Shown: positions 1-8,669 of the stretch, one piece after another | Layout: each line of letters opens with the position of its first letter | Numbering within the stretch: the stretch's first letter is position 1 | The notes under the pieces: model-generated | What the model saw: the letters and a program-made list of their open reading frames with translations, nothing else | Databases searched by the model: none | What the model was told of the DNA's origin: nothing | Translations under genes and position numbers: made by a program | Source of the DNA: an uncultured Corynebacterium sp. | GTDB taxonomy: Bacteria > Actinomycetota > Actinomycetes > Mycobacteriales > Mycobacteriaceae | Assembly (NCBI RefSeq): GCF_902489365.1 | Contig: NZ_CABTZR010000037.1 | Span: 1-22,382, forward strand | Direction of reading: 5' to 3' | DNA length: 22,382 nt

Positions 1-204
1 GCCGCTATCCGTGAGCTCGTTCGTGAGCTGGGTGGCGATGACGTAGCCGAAGGCATCCGCATTCTCTACGGCGGCTCCGTCAAGGTGGACTCTATCGCGG
101 AGATCGTGGGCAAGCCCGACGTTGACGGTGGTCTCGTCGGCGGCGCCTCCCTCAAGGGCGAGGAGTTCGCCAAGCTGGCGGCTAACGCCGCCCAGGGCGT
201 CTAA
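1..204 (+). CDS. tpiA: Triosephosphate isomerase, C-terminal part (5' end outside window)
   Basis: Partial gene open from base 1 to the TAA at 202-204, giving the last 67 residues. The protein interconverts dihydroxyacetone phosphate and glyceraldehyde 3-phosphate in cytoplasmic glycolysis. The visible end carries two hallmark phosphate-binding loops of the TIM barrel: YGGSV near residue 22 of the fragment and GGLVGGASLK near residues 42-51. The latter is the strongly conserved C-terminal signature of TpiA. The catalytic Lys, His and Glu lie upstream of the window. In Corynebacterium tpi closes the gap-pgk-tpi cluster; here secG follows directly. A 10-bp stem with one G-T pair (222-231 with 243-252) just downstream could end transcription, although no T-run follows it. 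Confidence 0.95.
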   Translation, partial: AAIRELVRELGGDDVAEGIRILYGGSVKVDSIAEIVGKPDVDGGLVGGASLKGEEFAKLAANAAQGV

Positions 205-384
205 TCTCCCGGGATCCTGTAGTGGCGGGTCGGAATAGTATCTGGCCCGCCACGTGGTGTATCATCGAGGATTATTGCGCGCGCTGTCTTCGCGCCCTTT
301 TCCCCGCGTGATGGTGGCTCACCATGGTGATTCACTAATGCGCGTCACACTTACTGTACATACGCGTAAACAAGGAACTACTTC
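205..384. other. tpiA-secG intergenic region with two dyads
   Basis: This 180-bp gap is where ppc sits in C. glutamicum; no trace of that gene is visible. It holds a GC-rich hairpin (222-231 paired with 243-252, 11-nt loop) soon after the tpiA stop. It also holds a perfect 12-bp palindrome, TCACCATGGTGA, at 319-330, overlapping an alternative stem ATGGTG/CACCAT (311-316 with 320-325). The palindrome lies 54 bp before the secG start. It could be an operator or part of the secG leader; I can name no regulator. I see no convincing -10/-35 pair, only weak TANNNT matches around 260 and 352. Confidence 0.4.
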
Positions 385-618
385 ATGATCTTGGCACTGG
401 AAATCCTCCTCGTGATTGCCGCAATCTTGATGACTATCTTCGTGCTGCTGCACAAGGGTAAAGGTGGTGGCCTGTCGAGCCTCTTCGGTGGCGGCGTGCA
501 GTCTAACCTCTCTGGTTCCACCGTGGTGGAGAAGAACCTTGACCGCTACACCGTGGTCATGGTAGTTATCTGGCTTGCCTGCATCGTGGCTCTGAACCTG
601 CTGCAGGCTTATAGCTAA
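385..618 (+). CDS. secG: Preprotein translocase subunit SecG
   Basis: This 77-residue protein has the standard SecG layout: a hydrophobic segment at about residues 2-22, a short glycine-rich polar loop (KGKGGGLSSLFGGG, about 24-37), then a second hydrophobic segment at about 55-74. SecG is the small accessory subunit of the SecYEG channel in the plasma membrane and assists SecA-driven export. The length is normal for actinobacterial SecG. The ATG at 385 has an AAGGA motif at 372-376, at normal spacing. Position right after the glycolytic genes is conserved in Corynebacterium and Mycobacterium. The gene converges on pgl, with two hairpins between the stop codons. Confidence 0.95.
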   Translation: MILALEILLVIAAILMTIFVLLHKGKGGGLSSLFGGGVQSNLSGSTVVEKNLDRYTVVMVVIWLACIVALNLLQAYS

Positions 619-621
619 AAG

Positions 622-665
622 GCGGCAGGGACCTTCCCTTCGTTAAGGCCCTTCGGTCCCGCCGC
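622..665 (+). terminator. Hairpin after secG
   Basis: Just after the secG stop, 622-633 pairs with 655-665: 11 base pairs with one bulged A at 627. A nested CCTT/AAGG stem (637-640 with 645-648) sits inside. The structure is GC-rich and lies where a secG terminator is expected, but no clear T-run follows, so termination would be weak or shared with the next hairpin. Confidence 0.6.
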
Positions 666-675
666 ACATAAGCCA

Positions 676-718
676 AACGCCGCGTCCATCCTCCGATAAA
701 GGTGAAGGACGCGGCGTT
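676..718. terminator. Bidirectional terminator between secG and pgl
   Basis: A perfect 12-bp stem, AACGCCGCGTCC (676-687) with GGACGCGGCGTT (707-718), encloses a 19-nt loop. On the plus strand it is followed by a short T-rich tail (GTAGTTTT). It lies between two converging genes, so it probably ends transcription of secG and of the pgl operon from the other side, where the tail is TTTGG only. Confidence 0.75.
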
Positions 719-763
719 GTAGTTTTCGTCGGAGCCCCTAGAGAAGCCGCCGAGGAGCTGCTG

Positions 764-1525
764 TTAGAGACGCTGCGCGGCATCCTCGCTTAAGAACAGC
801 AGCGTTTCCTCAGTGCCCTGAGCACCTGCGGCCGGCCAGTCCTCAGCCTCTGCGCCAGCCACGAGGTGGGAGACAGCCTCGGCCTTCTCCTCACCGGAAA
901 CCAGGAACCAAATGCGCTGGGAGCGGTTGATGGCCGGGTATGTCAACGTCACGCGCTCAGAAGGCGGCTTGGGGGAGTCGTGGACCGCGAAGGCAAAGTC
1001 GGTGTTTTCATAGACCGCTTCTGAATGCGGGAACAGGGAGTTGATGTGCCCTTCATGGCCCATGCCCAGCAGGTGAATATCGAAGCCTTCCGGCGCAAAG
1101 TCACGGATCTCGCCCTCATAGGCTTGTGCTGCGTGCTCCATGGATACGGCGCCCAAATCATAGCCGTGAATGTGGCGCTCGGGGATGTCCACGTGTGCCA
1201 AGAGAGCCTCACGGGCTTGGCCTTCGTTAGAGTCCGGATCGCTCACCGGCACGTTGCGCTCATCGCCGAAGAAAACATGGATGCGCGTCCAGTCCACCGC
1301 CAGTGCTGGGTAGTCGCTGCCTTGCTGTTGCGCGGCGTCGTGAAGCCGCGCCAGCTCGCGCAACATACCGATTCCTGCACCGCCGCCGGTGAGCACCACG
1401 CGGGCAACACCATCCTTGTGGAGGCCGCCGCCCGGGGCTTGAATCGCCGCAACCGTCTCGATAAAGGCGAGTGCGGCGGAGGATATGAGCTCGTCGATGT
1501 CGCTAACGCGGCGAAGCGTGACCAT
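764..1525 (-). CDS. pgl: 6-phosphogluconolactonase
   Basis: Hydrolyses 6-phosphogluconolactone to 6-phosphogluconate, the second step of the oxidative pentose-phosphate pathway, in the cytoplasm. The 253-residue length is normal for the bacterial NagB-like Pgl (DevB) family. The conserved glycine-rich segment TGGGAGI lies near 46-52, the FFGDERNVP motif at 85-93 and GMGHEGHINSLFP at 154-166. The last has Glu where many bacteria have Asp (GxGxDGH); I recall this Glu as usual in actinobacteria, so I do not read it as loss of activity. The ATG at 1525 has an AAGGA-like site about 11 nt upstream. Last gene of tkt-tal-zwf-opcA-pgl, 55 bp after opcA. Confidence 0.95.
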   Translation of the reverse strand: MVTLRRVSDIDELISSAALAFIETVAAIQAPGGGLHKDGVARVVLTGGGAGIGMLRELARLHDAAQQQGSDYPALAVDWTRIHVFFGDERNVPVSDPDSNEGQAREALLAHVDIPERHIHGYDLGAVSMEHAAQAYEGEIRDFAPEGFDIHLLGMGHEGHINSLFPHSEAVYENTDFAFAVHDSPKPPSERVTLTYPAINRSQRIWFLVSGEEKAEAVSHLVAGAEAEDWPAAGAQGTEETLLFLSEDAAQRL

Positions 1526-1580
1526 GGTGCAGATAGATCCTTCTAAATGATGAGACTAGGAAATGATGAAATGATTATGC

Positions 1581-2513
1581 CTACACACTGTAGTCCACGC
1601 GGGCTAAGGCGCGGAGAGCATGAGCGTATGTCTTATCCGCATCGAGATGGCGTAGTTCTTCCGAAAGCACTTCTGCTTCGGAACGCACCGCGAGGCTAAC
1701 GAGTGATTCCGGGGAGCCCGGAACACTGACCTTCACTGTCGCAGGGTCAACGACAGTGACGCTGACATCGGCAGTGGAACGGTGGAAAACCACCGAGGTA
1801 ATCGGGAAGGTGCCCGCCGCGCAGTCCGACACAGTACGGGTAACGGGGACGGAGAGGGCGTCGAGAAGCCAGCCGGCAGCAAAGTCGACAGCGGCGTGGT
1901 GCTCGGCACCGGAAATCTCCACAGAGGTGATCGGCTCGTGCGGGAACCTATCGAGGGCCGAAGCGACGATACCGCGCCAGAGGGTGATGGCACCCCACGA
2001 CATGTCGGAATCTCCGGGCGTATAGCCAGAGGAGAGCACGTGGAGGTCATACTGATCGACGCCATTGCCGAAGGCAACGTTGGTAATACGGCGCTGGGCA
2101 AGCGCACCGATCGGAACAGAGGATGGGGACGGCGGGCATGCCGTAGGCCACCACGCCACGATTGGCGTATCGGGAAGAAGCAGGGGAGTTACTACCGCTT
2201 CTGCCTGATCCGCGAGGGCGCCATGCAGGTGCATGACGACGATCTCCGAGGCACCCGCTTCGCCACCAACGCGTAACTCGGCGTCGAGCCGTGTCTCCTC
2301 GTCGAGATTTCCAGTAGCTATGACTATGACACGGGAAGGGTGCTCGTGGGAGGCATCGCGCACCGAGCCGAGCAGGTTGTCTAGGTCATCGCCTTCTTCG
2401 GTCATGACGATGAGCGTGAGGACCCGGCCGGTCGTGAGCGTGTAGTGCTCCTGCATCTCTACAAGCTTCTTAGAGATCTTGCGCGTCGTCGTATCGGGCA
2501 AGGGGATAATCAT
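1581..2513 (-). CDS. opcA: Glucose-6-phosphate dehydrogenase assembly protein OpcA
   Basis: 310-residue protein that assists assembly or activity of glucose-6-phosphate dehydrogenase in actinobacteria and cyanobacteria. The N-terminus (MIIPLPDTTTRKISKKL) and the conserved stretch around residues 124-133 (WWPTACPPSP) are typical of actinobacterial OpcA. It has no enzymatic motif, signal peptide or membrane segment. A strong Shine-Dalgarno (AGGAGG, 2524-2529 region, read on the minus strand) precedes the ATG at 2513, inside the 21-bp gap after zwf, so the two are co-transcribed and probably made in step. C. glutamicum lacks active G6PDH without OpcA, which fits the pairing seen here. Confidence 0.95.
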   Translation of the reverse strand: MIIPLPDTTTRKISKKLVEMQEHYTLTTGRVLTLIVMTEEGDDLDNLLGSVRDASHEHPSRVIVIATGNLDEETRLDAELRVGGEAGASEIVVMHLHGALADQAEAVVTPLLLPDTPIVAWWPTACPPSPSSVPIGALAQRRITNVAFGNGVDQYDLHVLSSGYTPGDSDMSWGAITLWRGIVASALDRFPHEPITSVEISGAEHHAAVDFAAGWLLDALSVPVTRTVSDCAAGTFPITSVVFHRSTADVSVTVVDPATVKVSVPGSPESLVSLAVRSEAEVLSEELRHLDADKTYAHALRALARVDYSV

Positions 2514-2534
2514 AAGGCCATTCCTCCTAAGGAC

Positions 2535-4067
<1,533 letters not shown>

Positions 4068-4195
4068 TAAGTGTCCTTTCGGTCTGTGTGAGATAAGTCC
4101 AACAGCTCAGCATAGCGACACGCGCCCCGCGGACCACAGTTGCATGGTCGTTGGTGGCGCGCGCCGATGGTGAGCACTTAAAATCTCATGGTCTT
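4068..4195 (-). promoter_or_regulatory. tal-zwf gap with possible internal promoter
   Basis: This 128-bp gap is unusually wide for the operon. On the minus strand a TATGCT box (plus 4109-4114) lies about 41 bp before the zwf GTG, with a weak GTGGTC at 4132-4137 in the -35 position (17-bp spacer). A self-complementary GC run (4156-4165) lies further upstream. An internal zwf promoter is plausible but rests only on these weak matches. Confidence 0.3.
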
Positions 4196-5284
4196 TTAGG
4201 AGAGGCGGTCCGTCATCGAGGCAAGCAGTTCCTCCCACGCATCGACAAACTTGTCGACGCCCTCCTGCTCGAGCACGTTGAAAACATCGGCGAAGTCGAT
4301 GCCGACCGCCTCCAGCTGTGCCCATACCTTCTCTGCGCAGTCAGAAGCATCAGTCAGCGTATCCCCGTGCAGGTTCCCCTGCGCAAGAACCGCATCAATG
4401 GTCTTCTCGGGCATCGTGTTAACGGTCTCCGGGCCGGCGAGCTCGGAAACGTACAAGGTAGCAGGGTAGTCAGGGTTTTTGACCCCCGTCGACGCCCACA
4501 GTGGCCGCTGCGGGTGGGCACCGGAAGGCAAGTCGCCCCCGTTTTCCTTGAATTCCTTCAGGAAAAGCGCATAGGCGCGTTGGGCGTTGGCCACACCGGC
4601 CTTTCCACGCAGCGCGAGGGCGTCATCAGAGCCGTTCAACTCGAGGCGCTTGTCGACTTCGGTGTCCAAGCGGGAGACGAAGAAGGAGGCCACGGAGTGA
4701 ATAGTGGAGACATCCTTACCTGCTTCGGCGGCGCGCTGAACCCCCTCCTTGTAGGCGGCAATCACCTGCGCGTAGCGCTCCACAGAGAAGATCAGGGTGA
4801 CGTTGACGGAAATACCTTCTGCCAGCGCATCGGAGATGGCGGGCAGCGAACCGTCGGTTGCCGGGATCTTGATCATGAGGTTAGGGCGGTTGACCTTGGT
4901 CCACAGCTCGCGGGCCTGTGCCAAGGTTGCCTCCGAATCTGCAGAGATTCGTGGATCAACTTCGATGGACACTCGACCGTCCCGGCCGTCAGTTGATTCA
5001 TAGATCTCGGTGAAGAGATCGCAGGCGTTGCGTACATCGTCTATGGCGAGCGAGTACACCGCTTCGTCCGCGGTAGCGGACTTTTCCTTCAGCGCTCCGA
5101 TGTCGGCATCGTAGGAGGTGCCGGAGGACATTGCGGCAGCAAAGATCGCTGGGTTCGTGGTGACACCCACGATGGACTTGGTGTCGAGGAGTTCGCGGAG
5201 GTTGCCGGAATCCAGGCGCTCACGGGAGAGATCATCGAGCCACGTCGAGGTACCGAGACGTGCCAGCTCATCAATATGTGTCAT
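4196..5284 (-). CDS. tal: Transaldolase
   Basis: Transfers a dihydroxyacetone unit from sedoheptulose 7-phosphate to glyceraldehyde 3-phosphate in the non-oxidative pentose-phosphate branch. The 362-residue length is that of the long actinobacterial class. Family motifs are VTTNPAIF (41-48), GRVSIEVDP (103-111) and MIKIPAT (137-143), whose Lys139 is the expected Schiff-base lysine. It starts with ATG at 5284, with AAAGGA about 13 nt upstream, 45 bp after the tkt stop. It forms one transcription unit with tkt, zwf, opcA and pgl, linking sugar-phosphate shuffling to NADPH supply. Confidence 0.96.
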   Translation of the reverse strand: MTHIDELARLGTSTWLDDLSRERLDSGNLRELLDTKSIVGVTTNPAIFAAAMSSGTSYDADIGALKEKSATADEAVYSLAIDDVRNACDLFTEIYESTDGRDGRVSIEVDPRISADSEATLAQARELWTKVNRPNLMIKIPATDGSLPAISDALAEGISVNVTLIFSVERYAQVIAAYKEGVQRAAEAGKDVSTIHSVASFFVSRLDTEVDKRLELNGSDDALALRGKAGVANAQRAYALFLKEFKENGGDLPSGAHPQRPLWASTGVKNPDYPATLYVSELAGPETVNTMPEKTIDAVLAQGNLHGDTLTDASDCAEKVWAQLEAVGIDFADVFNVLEQEGVDKFVDAWEELLASMTDRLS

Positions 5285-5329
5285 GGTGTGTGCAGGGTCC
5301 TTTCGTAATGGACAGCAGTAGGGAGGGAA

Positions 5330-7441
5330 TTAACCTGCCTGAGCAGCGGTGAGGGACTCGCGGGCGGCGTCAGCAACGGCCTCGGCCGTGAAGCCGAACT
5401 TCTCAAAGAGCTCCGCAGCAGGTGCGGAAGCACCGAAGTGCTCCAAGGACACGGTGCGGCCGAAAGTGCCGGTGTACTTGTGCCACGGCATGGAGACACC
5501 GGCTTCGACGGAGACGCGCGCACGGACCGCGGAGGGGAGGACGGACTCGCGGTAGGAAGCGTCCTGCTCGTCGAACCACTCCAAGCACGGCGCGGAAACC
5601 ACGCGGGTCGCGGTACCGTCCGCCTCGAGTTGCTTGGCGGCCTCCACGGCAAGCTGCACCTCGGAGCCGGTGGCGATAAGAATCACGTCGGGGGTTTCCT
5701 TCGATGCCTCAACAAGGACGTAGGCGCCGCGGCGTACGCCTTCGGCAGCCTTCTCCTTGGTTCCTTCGAGGACAGGCAGGTTCTGGCGGGACAGGGCCAG
5801 GCCCTTCGGAGCTGCCTTGTACTCAAGGGCTGCAGCCCACGCCTGGGCGGTCTCGTTGGCATCCGCCGGGCGGATAACGGAGAGGTTGGGGATGGCGCGC
5901 AGGGCAGCGAGCGTTTCCACTGGCTGGTGGGTGGGGCCGTCCTCGCCCAACCCGATGGAATCGTGCGTCCAGACGTAGTAGGTATCGGTGGACATGAGCG
6001 CGCCGAGGCGGACAGCCGGGTACTGGTACTCAGAGAAGATAAGGAAGGTACCACCGTAGACGCGGGTATTGCCGTGCAGCGCAATGCCGTTCATGACTGC
6101 GGACATGGCGTGCTCGCGGATGCCAAAGTGCAGGTTGCGGCCGTAGGGGGTGGCAGTCCAAGTACCGGTGGTGATGGACTTTGGGCCGAAGGAATCCGCG
6201 CCCTTGATCACCGTGTTGTTGGAGCCTGCCAGATCGGCGGAGCCGCCCCACATCTCCGGCAAGGATGCTGCCAGCGCCTGAATGGCGGCCTCGGAGGCCT
6301 TGCGCGTTGCCAAGGATTCGCCTGCTTCCCAGGACGGAAGCTCTGCGGCGAAGCCAGCCGGCAGCTCGCGAGCCTGGAGGCGGTCGAAGAGCTTCTTTTC
6401 CTCCGGGTTGGCAGCTGCCCACGCGTCAAACTTTTCCTGCCACTCTGCGTGCTTTGCAGCACCGCGAGCGGTCAGCTCACGGGTGTGCGCGAGGACTTCT
6501 TCGTCGATGTGGAAGGACTGCGCCGGATCGAAACCAAGGACCTCCTTGGTGGCGGCTACCTCATCCTCGCCGAGGGCTGCGCCGTGGACGCCGCCGGTGT
6601 TCATCTTGTTCGGTGCCGGGTAACCAATCACGGTTTTAACTCGGATGAAGGAGGGGCGGGAGGTTTCTGCGCGTGCTGCGGCGGCAGCTGCTTCGATGGC
6701 TTCGACATCTTCGCCGGACTCCACGGTCTGCACGTGCCAGCCATAGGCCTCGTAACGCTTGGCCACGTCTTCGTTGAAGGCAATGTTGGTGTCGTCCTCA
6801 ATGGAGATTCGGTTGTCATCCCAGAAGACAATGAGATTGCCCAGCTGCTGGGTGCCTGCCAACGAAGAAGCCTCAGCGGTGACGCCCTCTTGCAAGTCAC
6901 CGTCAGAGGCGATGACGTAAACGAAGTGATCGAAGGGGGATTCACCGGCCGGGGCAGAGGCATCGAACAGGCCACGTTCCTTGCGTGCGGCCATTGCCAT
7001 GCCGACCGCAGAGGCCAGGCCCTGGCCCAAGGGGCCAGTGGTGATTTCTACTCCATCGGTGTGGTGAACCTCCGGGTGGCCCGGGGTCTTCGAGCCCCAG
7101 GTACGCAGCGACTTGAGGTCTTCCATCTCCAGACCGAAGCCGCCGAGGAAAAGCTGGATGTACTGCGTCAGGGAAGAGTGCCCAACGGAAAGTACGAAGC
7201 GGTCGCGCCCTGCCCAGTGAACATCGGCCGGATCGTGGTTAAGCACGCGCTGGTAGAGCGTGTAGGCCAGCGGTGCCAGGGACATGGCGGTACCGGGGTG
7301 GCCGGAGCCGCAGTTCTGGACGGCGTCGGCAGCTAGGACGCGCACGGTATCCACGGCGCGAGTGTCGAGGTCACTCCAGTCCGAAGGATAACGGCGCTGA
7401 ACCATAGCCTGCAGTTCCGGGGACAACTTTTCGTTCGACAC
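5330..7441 (-). CDS. tkt: Transketolase
   Basis: Thiamine-diphosphate enzyme that moves two-carbon units between sugar phosphates. The 703-residue protein has the full family architecture: the N-terminal pyrophosphate-binding domain with GSGHPG (45-50) and GDLQEG (181-186) of the ThDP/metal motif, the pyrimidine-binding domain with IREHAM (441-446, containing the catalytic Glu) and EDGPTHQPVE further on, then a C-terminal domain ending in LEHFGASAP. The start is GTG at 7441 with only a modest GAGG site upstream; C. glutamicum tkt also uses a non-ATG start (TTG, as I recall). First gene of the five-gene operon, divergent from ctaB. Confidence 0.97.
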   Translation of the reverse strand: MSNEKLSPELQAMVQRRYPSDWSDLDTRAVDTVRVLAADAVQNCGSGHPGTAMSLAPLAYTLYQRVLNHDPADVHWAGRDRFVLSVGHSSLTQYIQLFLGGFGLEMEDLKSLRTWGSKTPGHPEVHHTDGVEITTGPLGQGLASAVGMAMAARKERGLFDASAPAGESPFDHFVYVIASDGDLQEGVTAEASSLAGTQQLGNLIVFWDDNRISIEDDTNIAFNEDVAKRYEAYGWHVQTVESGEDVEAIEAAAAAARAETSRPSFIRVKTVIGYPAPNKMNTGGVHGAALGEDEVAATKEVLGFDPAQSFHIDEEVLAHTRELTARGAAKHAEWQEKFDAWAAANPEEKKLFDRLQARELPAGFAAELPSWEAGESLATRKASEAAIQALAASLPEMWGGSADLAGSNNTVIKGADSFGPKSITTGTWTATPYGRNLHFGIREHAMSAVMNGIALHGNTRVYGGTFLIFSEYQYPAVRLGALMSTDTYYVWTHDSIGLGEDGPTHQPVETLAALRAIPNLSVIRPADANETAQAWAAALEYKAAPKGLALSRQNLPVLEGTKEKAAEGVRRGAYVLVEASKETPDVILIATGSEVQLAVEAAKQLEADGTATRVVSAPCLEWFDEQDASYRESVLPSAVRARVSVEAGVSMPWHKYTGTFGRTVSLEHFGASAPAAELFEKFGFTAEAVADAARESLTAAQAG

Positions 7442-7517
7442 GGCGAAAACCTCACTTCGCTTCTGGAAACAGATATACCGTTAATCAGTGTAAAGGTTTT
7501 TCGATCTTCGGCGGGGG

Positions 7518-7523
7518 ATTATA
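7518..7523 (-). promoter_or_regulatory. Candidate -10 box of the tkt operon
   Basis: On the minus strand there is a perfect TATAAT, 76 bp before the tkt GTG. Local AT-richness stands out from the GC-rich surroundings. No good -35 hexamer is seen 16-18 bp further upstream, which is common for corynebacterial promoters. It would drive tkt-tal-zwf-opcA-pgl. Confidence 0.5.
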
Positions 7524-7595
7524 TAAACCAGGTTTCGAGCGGTAGTCTGGCATGGTTGACGCTGATGCCCCGCTGCCAGCCAGTGGGCGGCGACT

Positions 7596-7619
7596 ATCCC
7601 CGAAGAACGCTTGGGGGAT
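7596..7619 (+). repeat. Hairpin 1 in the ctaB leader region
   Basis: ATCCCCGAAG (7596-7605) pairs with CTTGGGGGAT (7610-7619) around the 4-nt loop AACG, with a single G-G mismatch. The structure lies 101 bp before the ctaB start and is followed 7 nt later by a second hairpin. It could be an RNA leader structure or a protein-binding dyad. Confidence 0.5.
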
Positions 7620-7626
7620 TCGCCAC

Positions 7627-7646
7627 AAAGTTCTCGGGAACTTTTT
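7627..7646 (+). terminator. Hairpin 2 in the ctaB leader, terminator-like
   Basis: AAAGTTC (7627-7633) pairs perfectly with GAACTTT (7638-7644) around the TCGG tetraloop, and the 3' arm runs into a T5 run (7642-7646). The shape is that of a small intrinsic terminator, though the stem is short and AT-rich. It lies upstream of ctaB on the coding strand, so it would act as an attenuator if transcription starts before it. Confidence 0.4.
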
Positions 7647-7707
7647 AGTGCGGGCAGCCGACCAGTACGTCAGACCCATAAGCCATACACCCACGTGCCG
7701 GATATAC

Positions 7708-7713
7708 GGAGGA
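7708..7713 (+). promoter_or_regulatory. ctaB ribosome-binding site that fixes a TTG start
   Basis: GGAGGA lies 7 nt before the TTG at 7721. The reading frame upstream is open only back to a TAA at 7679-7681 and contains no other ATG, GTG or TTG, so TTG 7721 is the only canonical start available. Confidence 0.8.
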
Positions 7714-7720
7714 TTGTTCC

Positions 7721-8665
7721 TTGGAGACCATCAAGGCCTATTTTGCGCTAACGAAACCGAGGATCATTGAGCTCCTCCTCGTGGCGGCAATCCCGGCTAT
7801 GCTCCAGGCGCAGCGTGGATTCGAGGCAGTGTCCTCCAACTTCTGGCTCATCGTCTCCACCATCTTCGGTGGATGGATGGGTGCCGCGGCTGCCCACACG
7901 TTTAACAACGTCGTCGATTATGAGATCGACCAGAAGATGCAGCGCACCCGTGCCCGGCCGCTAGTTCGCAAGACCATTTCGCGACGCAATGCCGCGATCT
8001 TCGCGTGGATCATGTTGGCGCTATCCGTCTTTTGGCTGGGTGTGTTAGCTAACTCGTGGTTGGCCGCGTTCTTCGTGCTCTTGACCAACTTCTTTTATGT
8101 CATTGTCTACACGAAGTTCCTCAAGATGCGGAACTCCCAGAACATCGTCTGGGGAGGCCTCGCTGGCTGTATGCCCGCCATGGTGGGTTGGGCCGTCATT
8201 CGTGATAACGCACCGGCGGGGGAGCCGGACCGTTGGTGGCAGGCCGTGGTGCTGTTCCTCATTATCTTCTTCTGGACCCCGCCCCATACGTGGGCGCTGG
8301 CGATGAAGTACAAGGAGGACTACCGCAAGGCCGGGGTGCCGATGCTGCCCGTCGTTGCCGGGGAAGTAGAAGTTACCCGGCAAATCGTGTGGTACACGAT
8401 CGGAACGGTTATCGTGACCTTCCTTATTATCCCGGCAGCCTCTTGGATCTACTTGGTGGCCGCGGTGGCCTCCGGTGCGGTCTTTTTATGGATGGCAATC
8501 CGCCTCCACCAAGGAGTGAAGAAGGGAGCAAAGGTCAAGCCCATGCGCCTGTTTATCTACTCCAACAACTATCTGTCGGTGCTCTTTATCGGCCTGTCCA
8601 TCGACGCCGTCGTGGGCTGGGAGCCCATCGGGCGCATGCTGGGCTGGTCGGCCGCGCTGTTCTAG
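7721..8665 (+). CDS. ctaB: Protoheme IX farnesyltransferase (heme O synthase)
   Basis: Membrane prenyltransferase that adds a farnesyl group to heme B, giving heme O, the precursor of heme A in cytochrome aa3 oxidase. The 314-residue protein has many hydrophobic segments and the UbiA-superfamily signatures: N(x3)D(x3)D at 62-70 (first Asp-rich motif), YTKFLKMRNSQNIVWGG (130-146), WTPPHTWAL (185-193) and DYRKAGVPMLP (200-210). It starts at TTG, fixed by a good Shine-Dalgarno. Divergent from tkt, as in C. glutamicum and M. tuberculosis. Its stop lies only 4 bp from that of the converging qor, with no terminator in the gap. It works in series with CtaA, encoded nearby. Confidence 0.95.
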   Translation: METIKAYFALTKPRIIELLLVAAIPAMLQAQRGFEAVSSNFWLIVSTIFGGWMGAAAAHTFNNVVDYEIDQKMQRTRARPLVRKTISRRNAAIFAWIMLALSVFWLGVLANSWLAAFFVLLTNFFYVIVYTKFLKMRNSQNIVWGGLAGCMPAMVGWAVIRDNAPAGEPDRWWQAVVLFLIIFFWTPPHTWALAMKYKEDYRKAGVPMLPVVAGEVEVTRQIVWYTIGTVIVTFLIIPAASWIYLVAAVASGAVFLWMAIRLHQGVKKGAKVKPMRLFIYSNNYLSVLFIGLSIDAVVGWEPIGRMLGWSAALF

Positions 8666-8669
8666 TGAG

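Noticed and set aside
154..166. Loss of function in Pgl because the GxGxDGH motif reads GMGHEGH (protein positions given)
   Set aside because: Asp to Glu is conservative and, as I recall, usual in actinobacterial Pgl; the rest of the protein is intact and in its normal operon.
5438..7336. 632-codon open frame on the plus strand, opposite tkt
   Set aside because: It is a GC-rich shadow of tkt in the antisense phase. It has no Shine-Dalgarno at its start and resembles no protein family, whereas tkt on the other strand has full family motifs.
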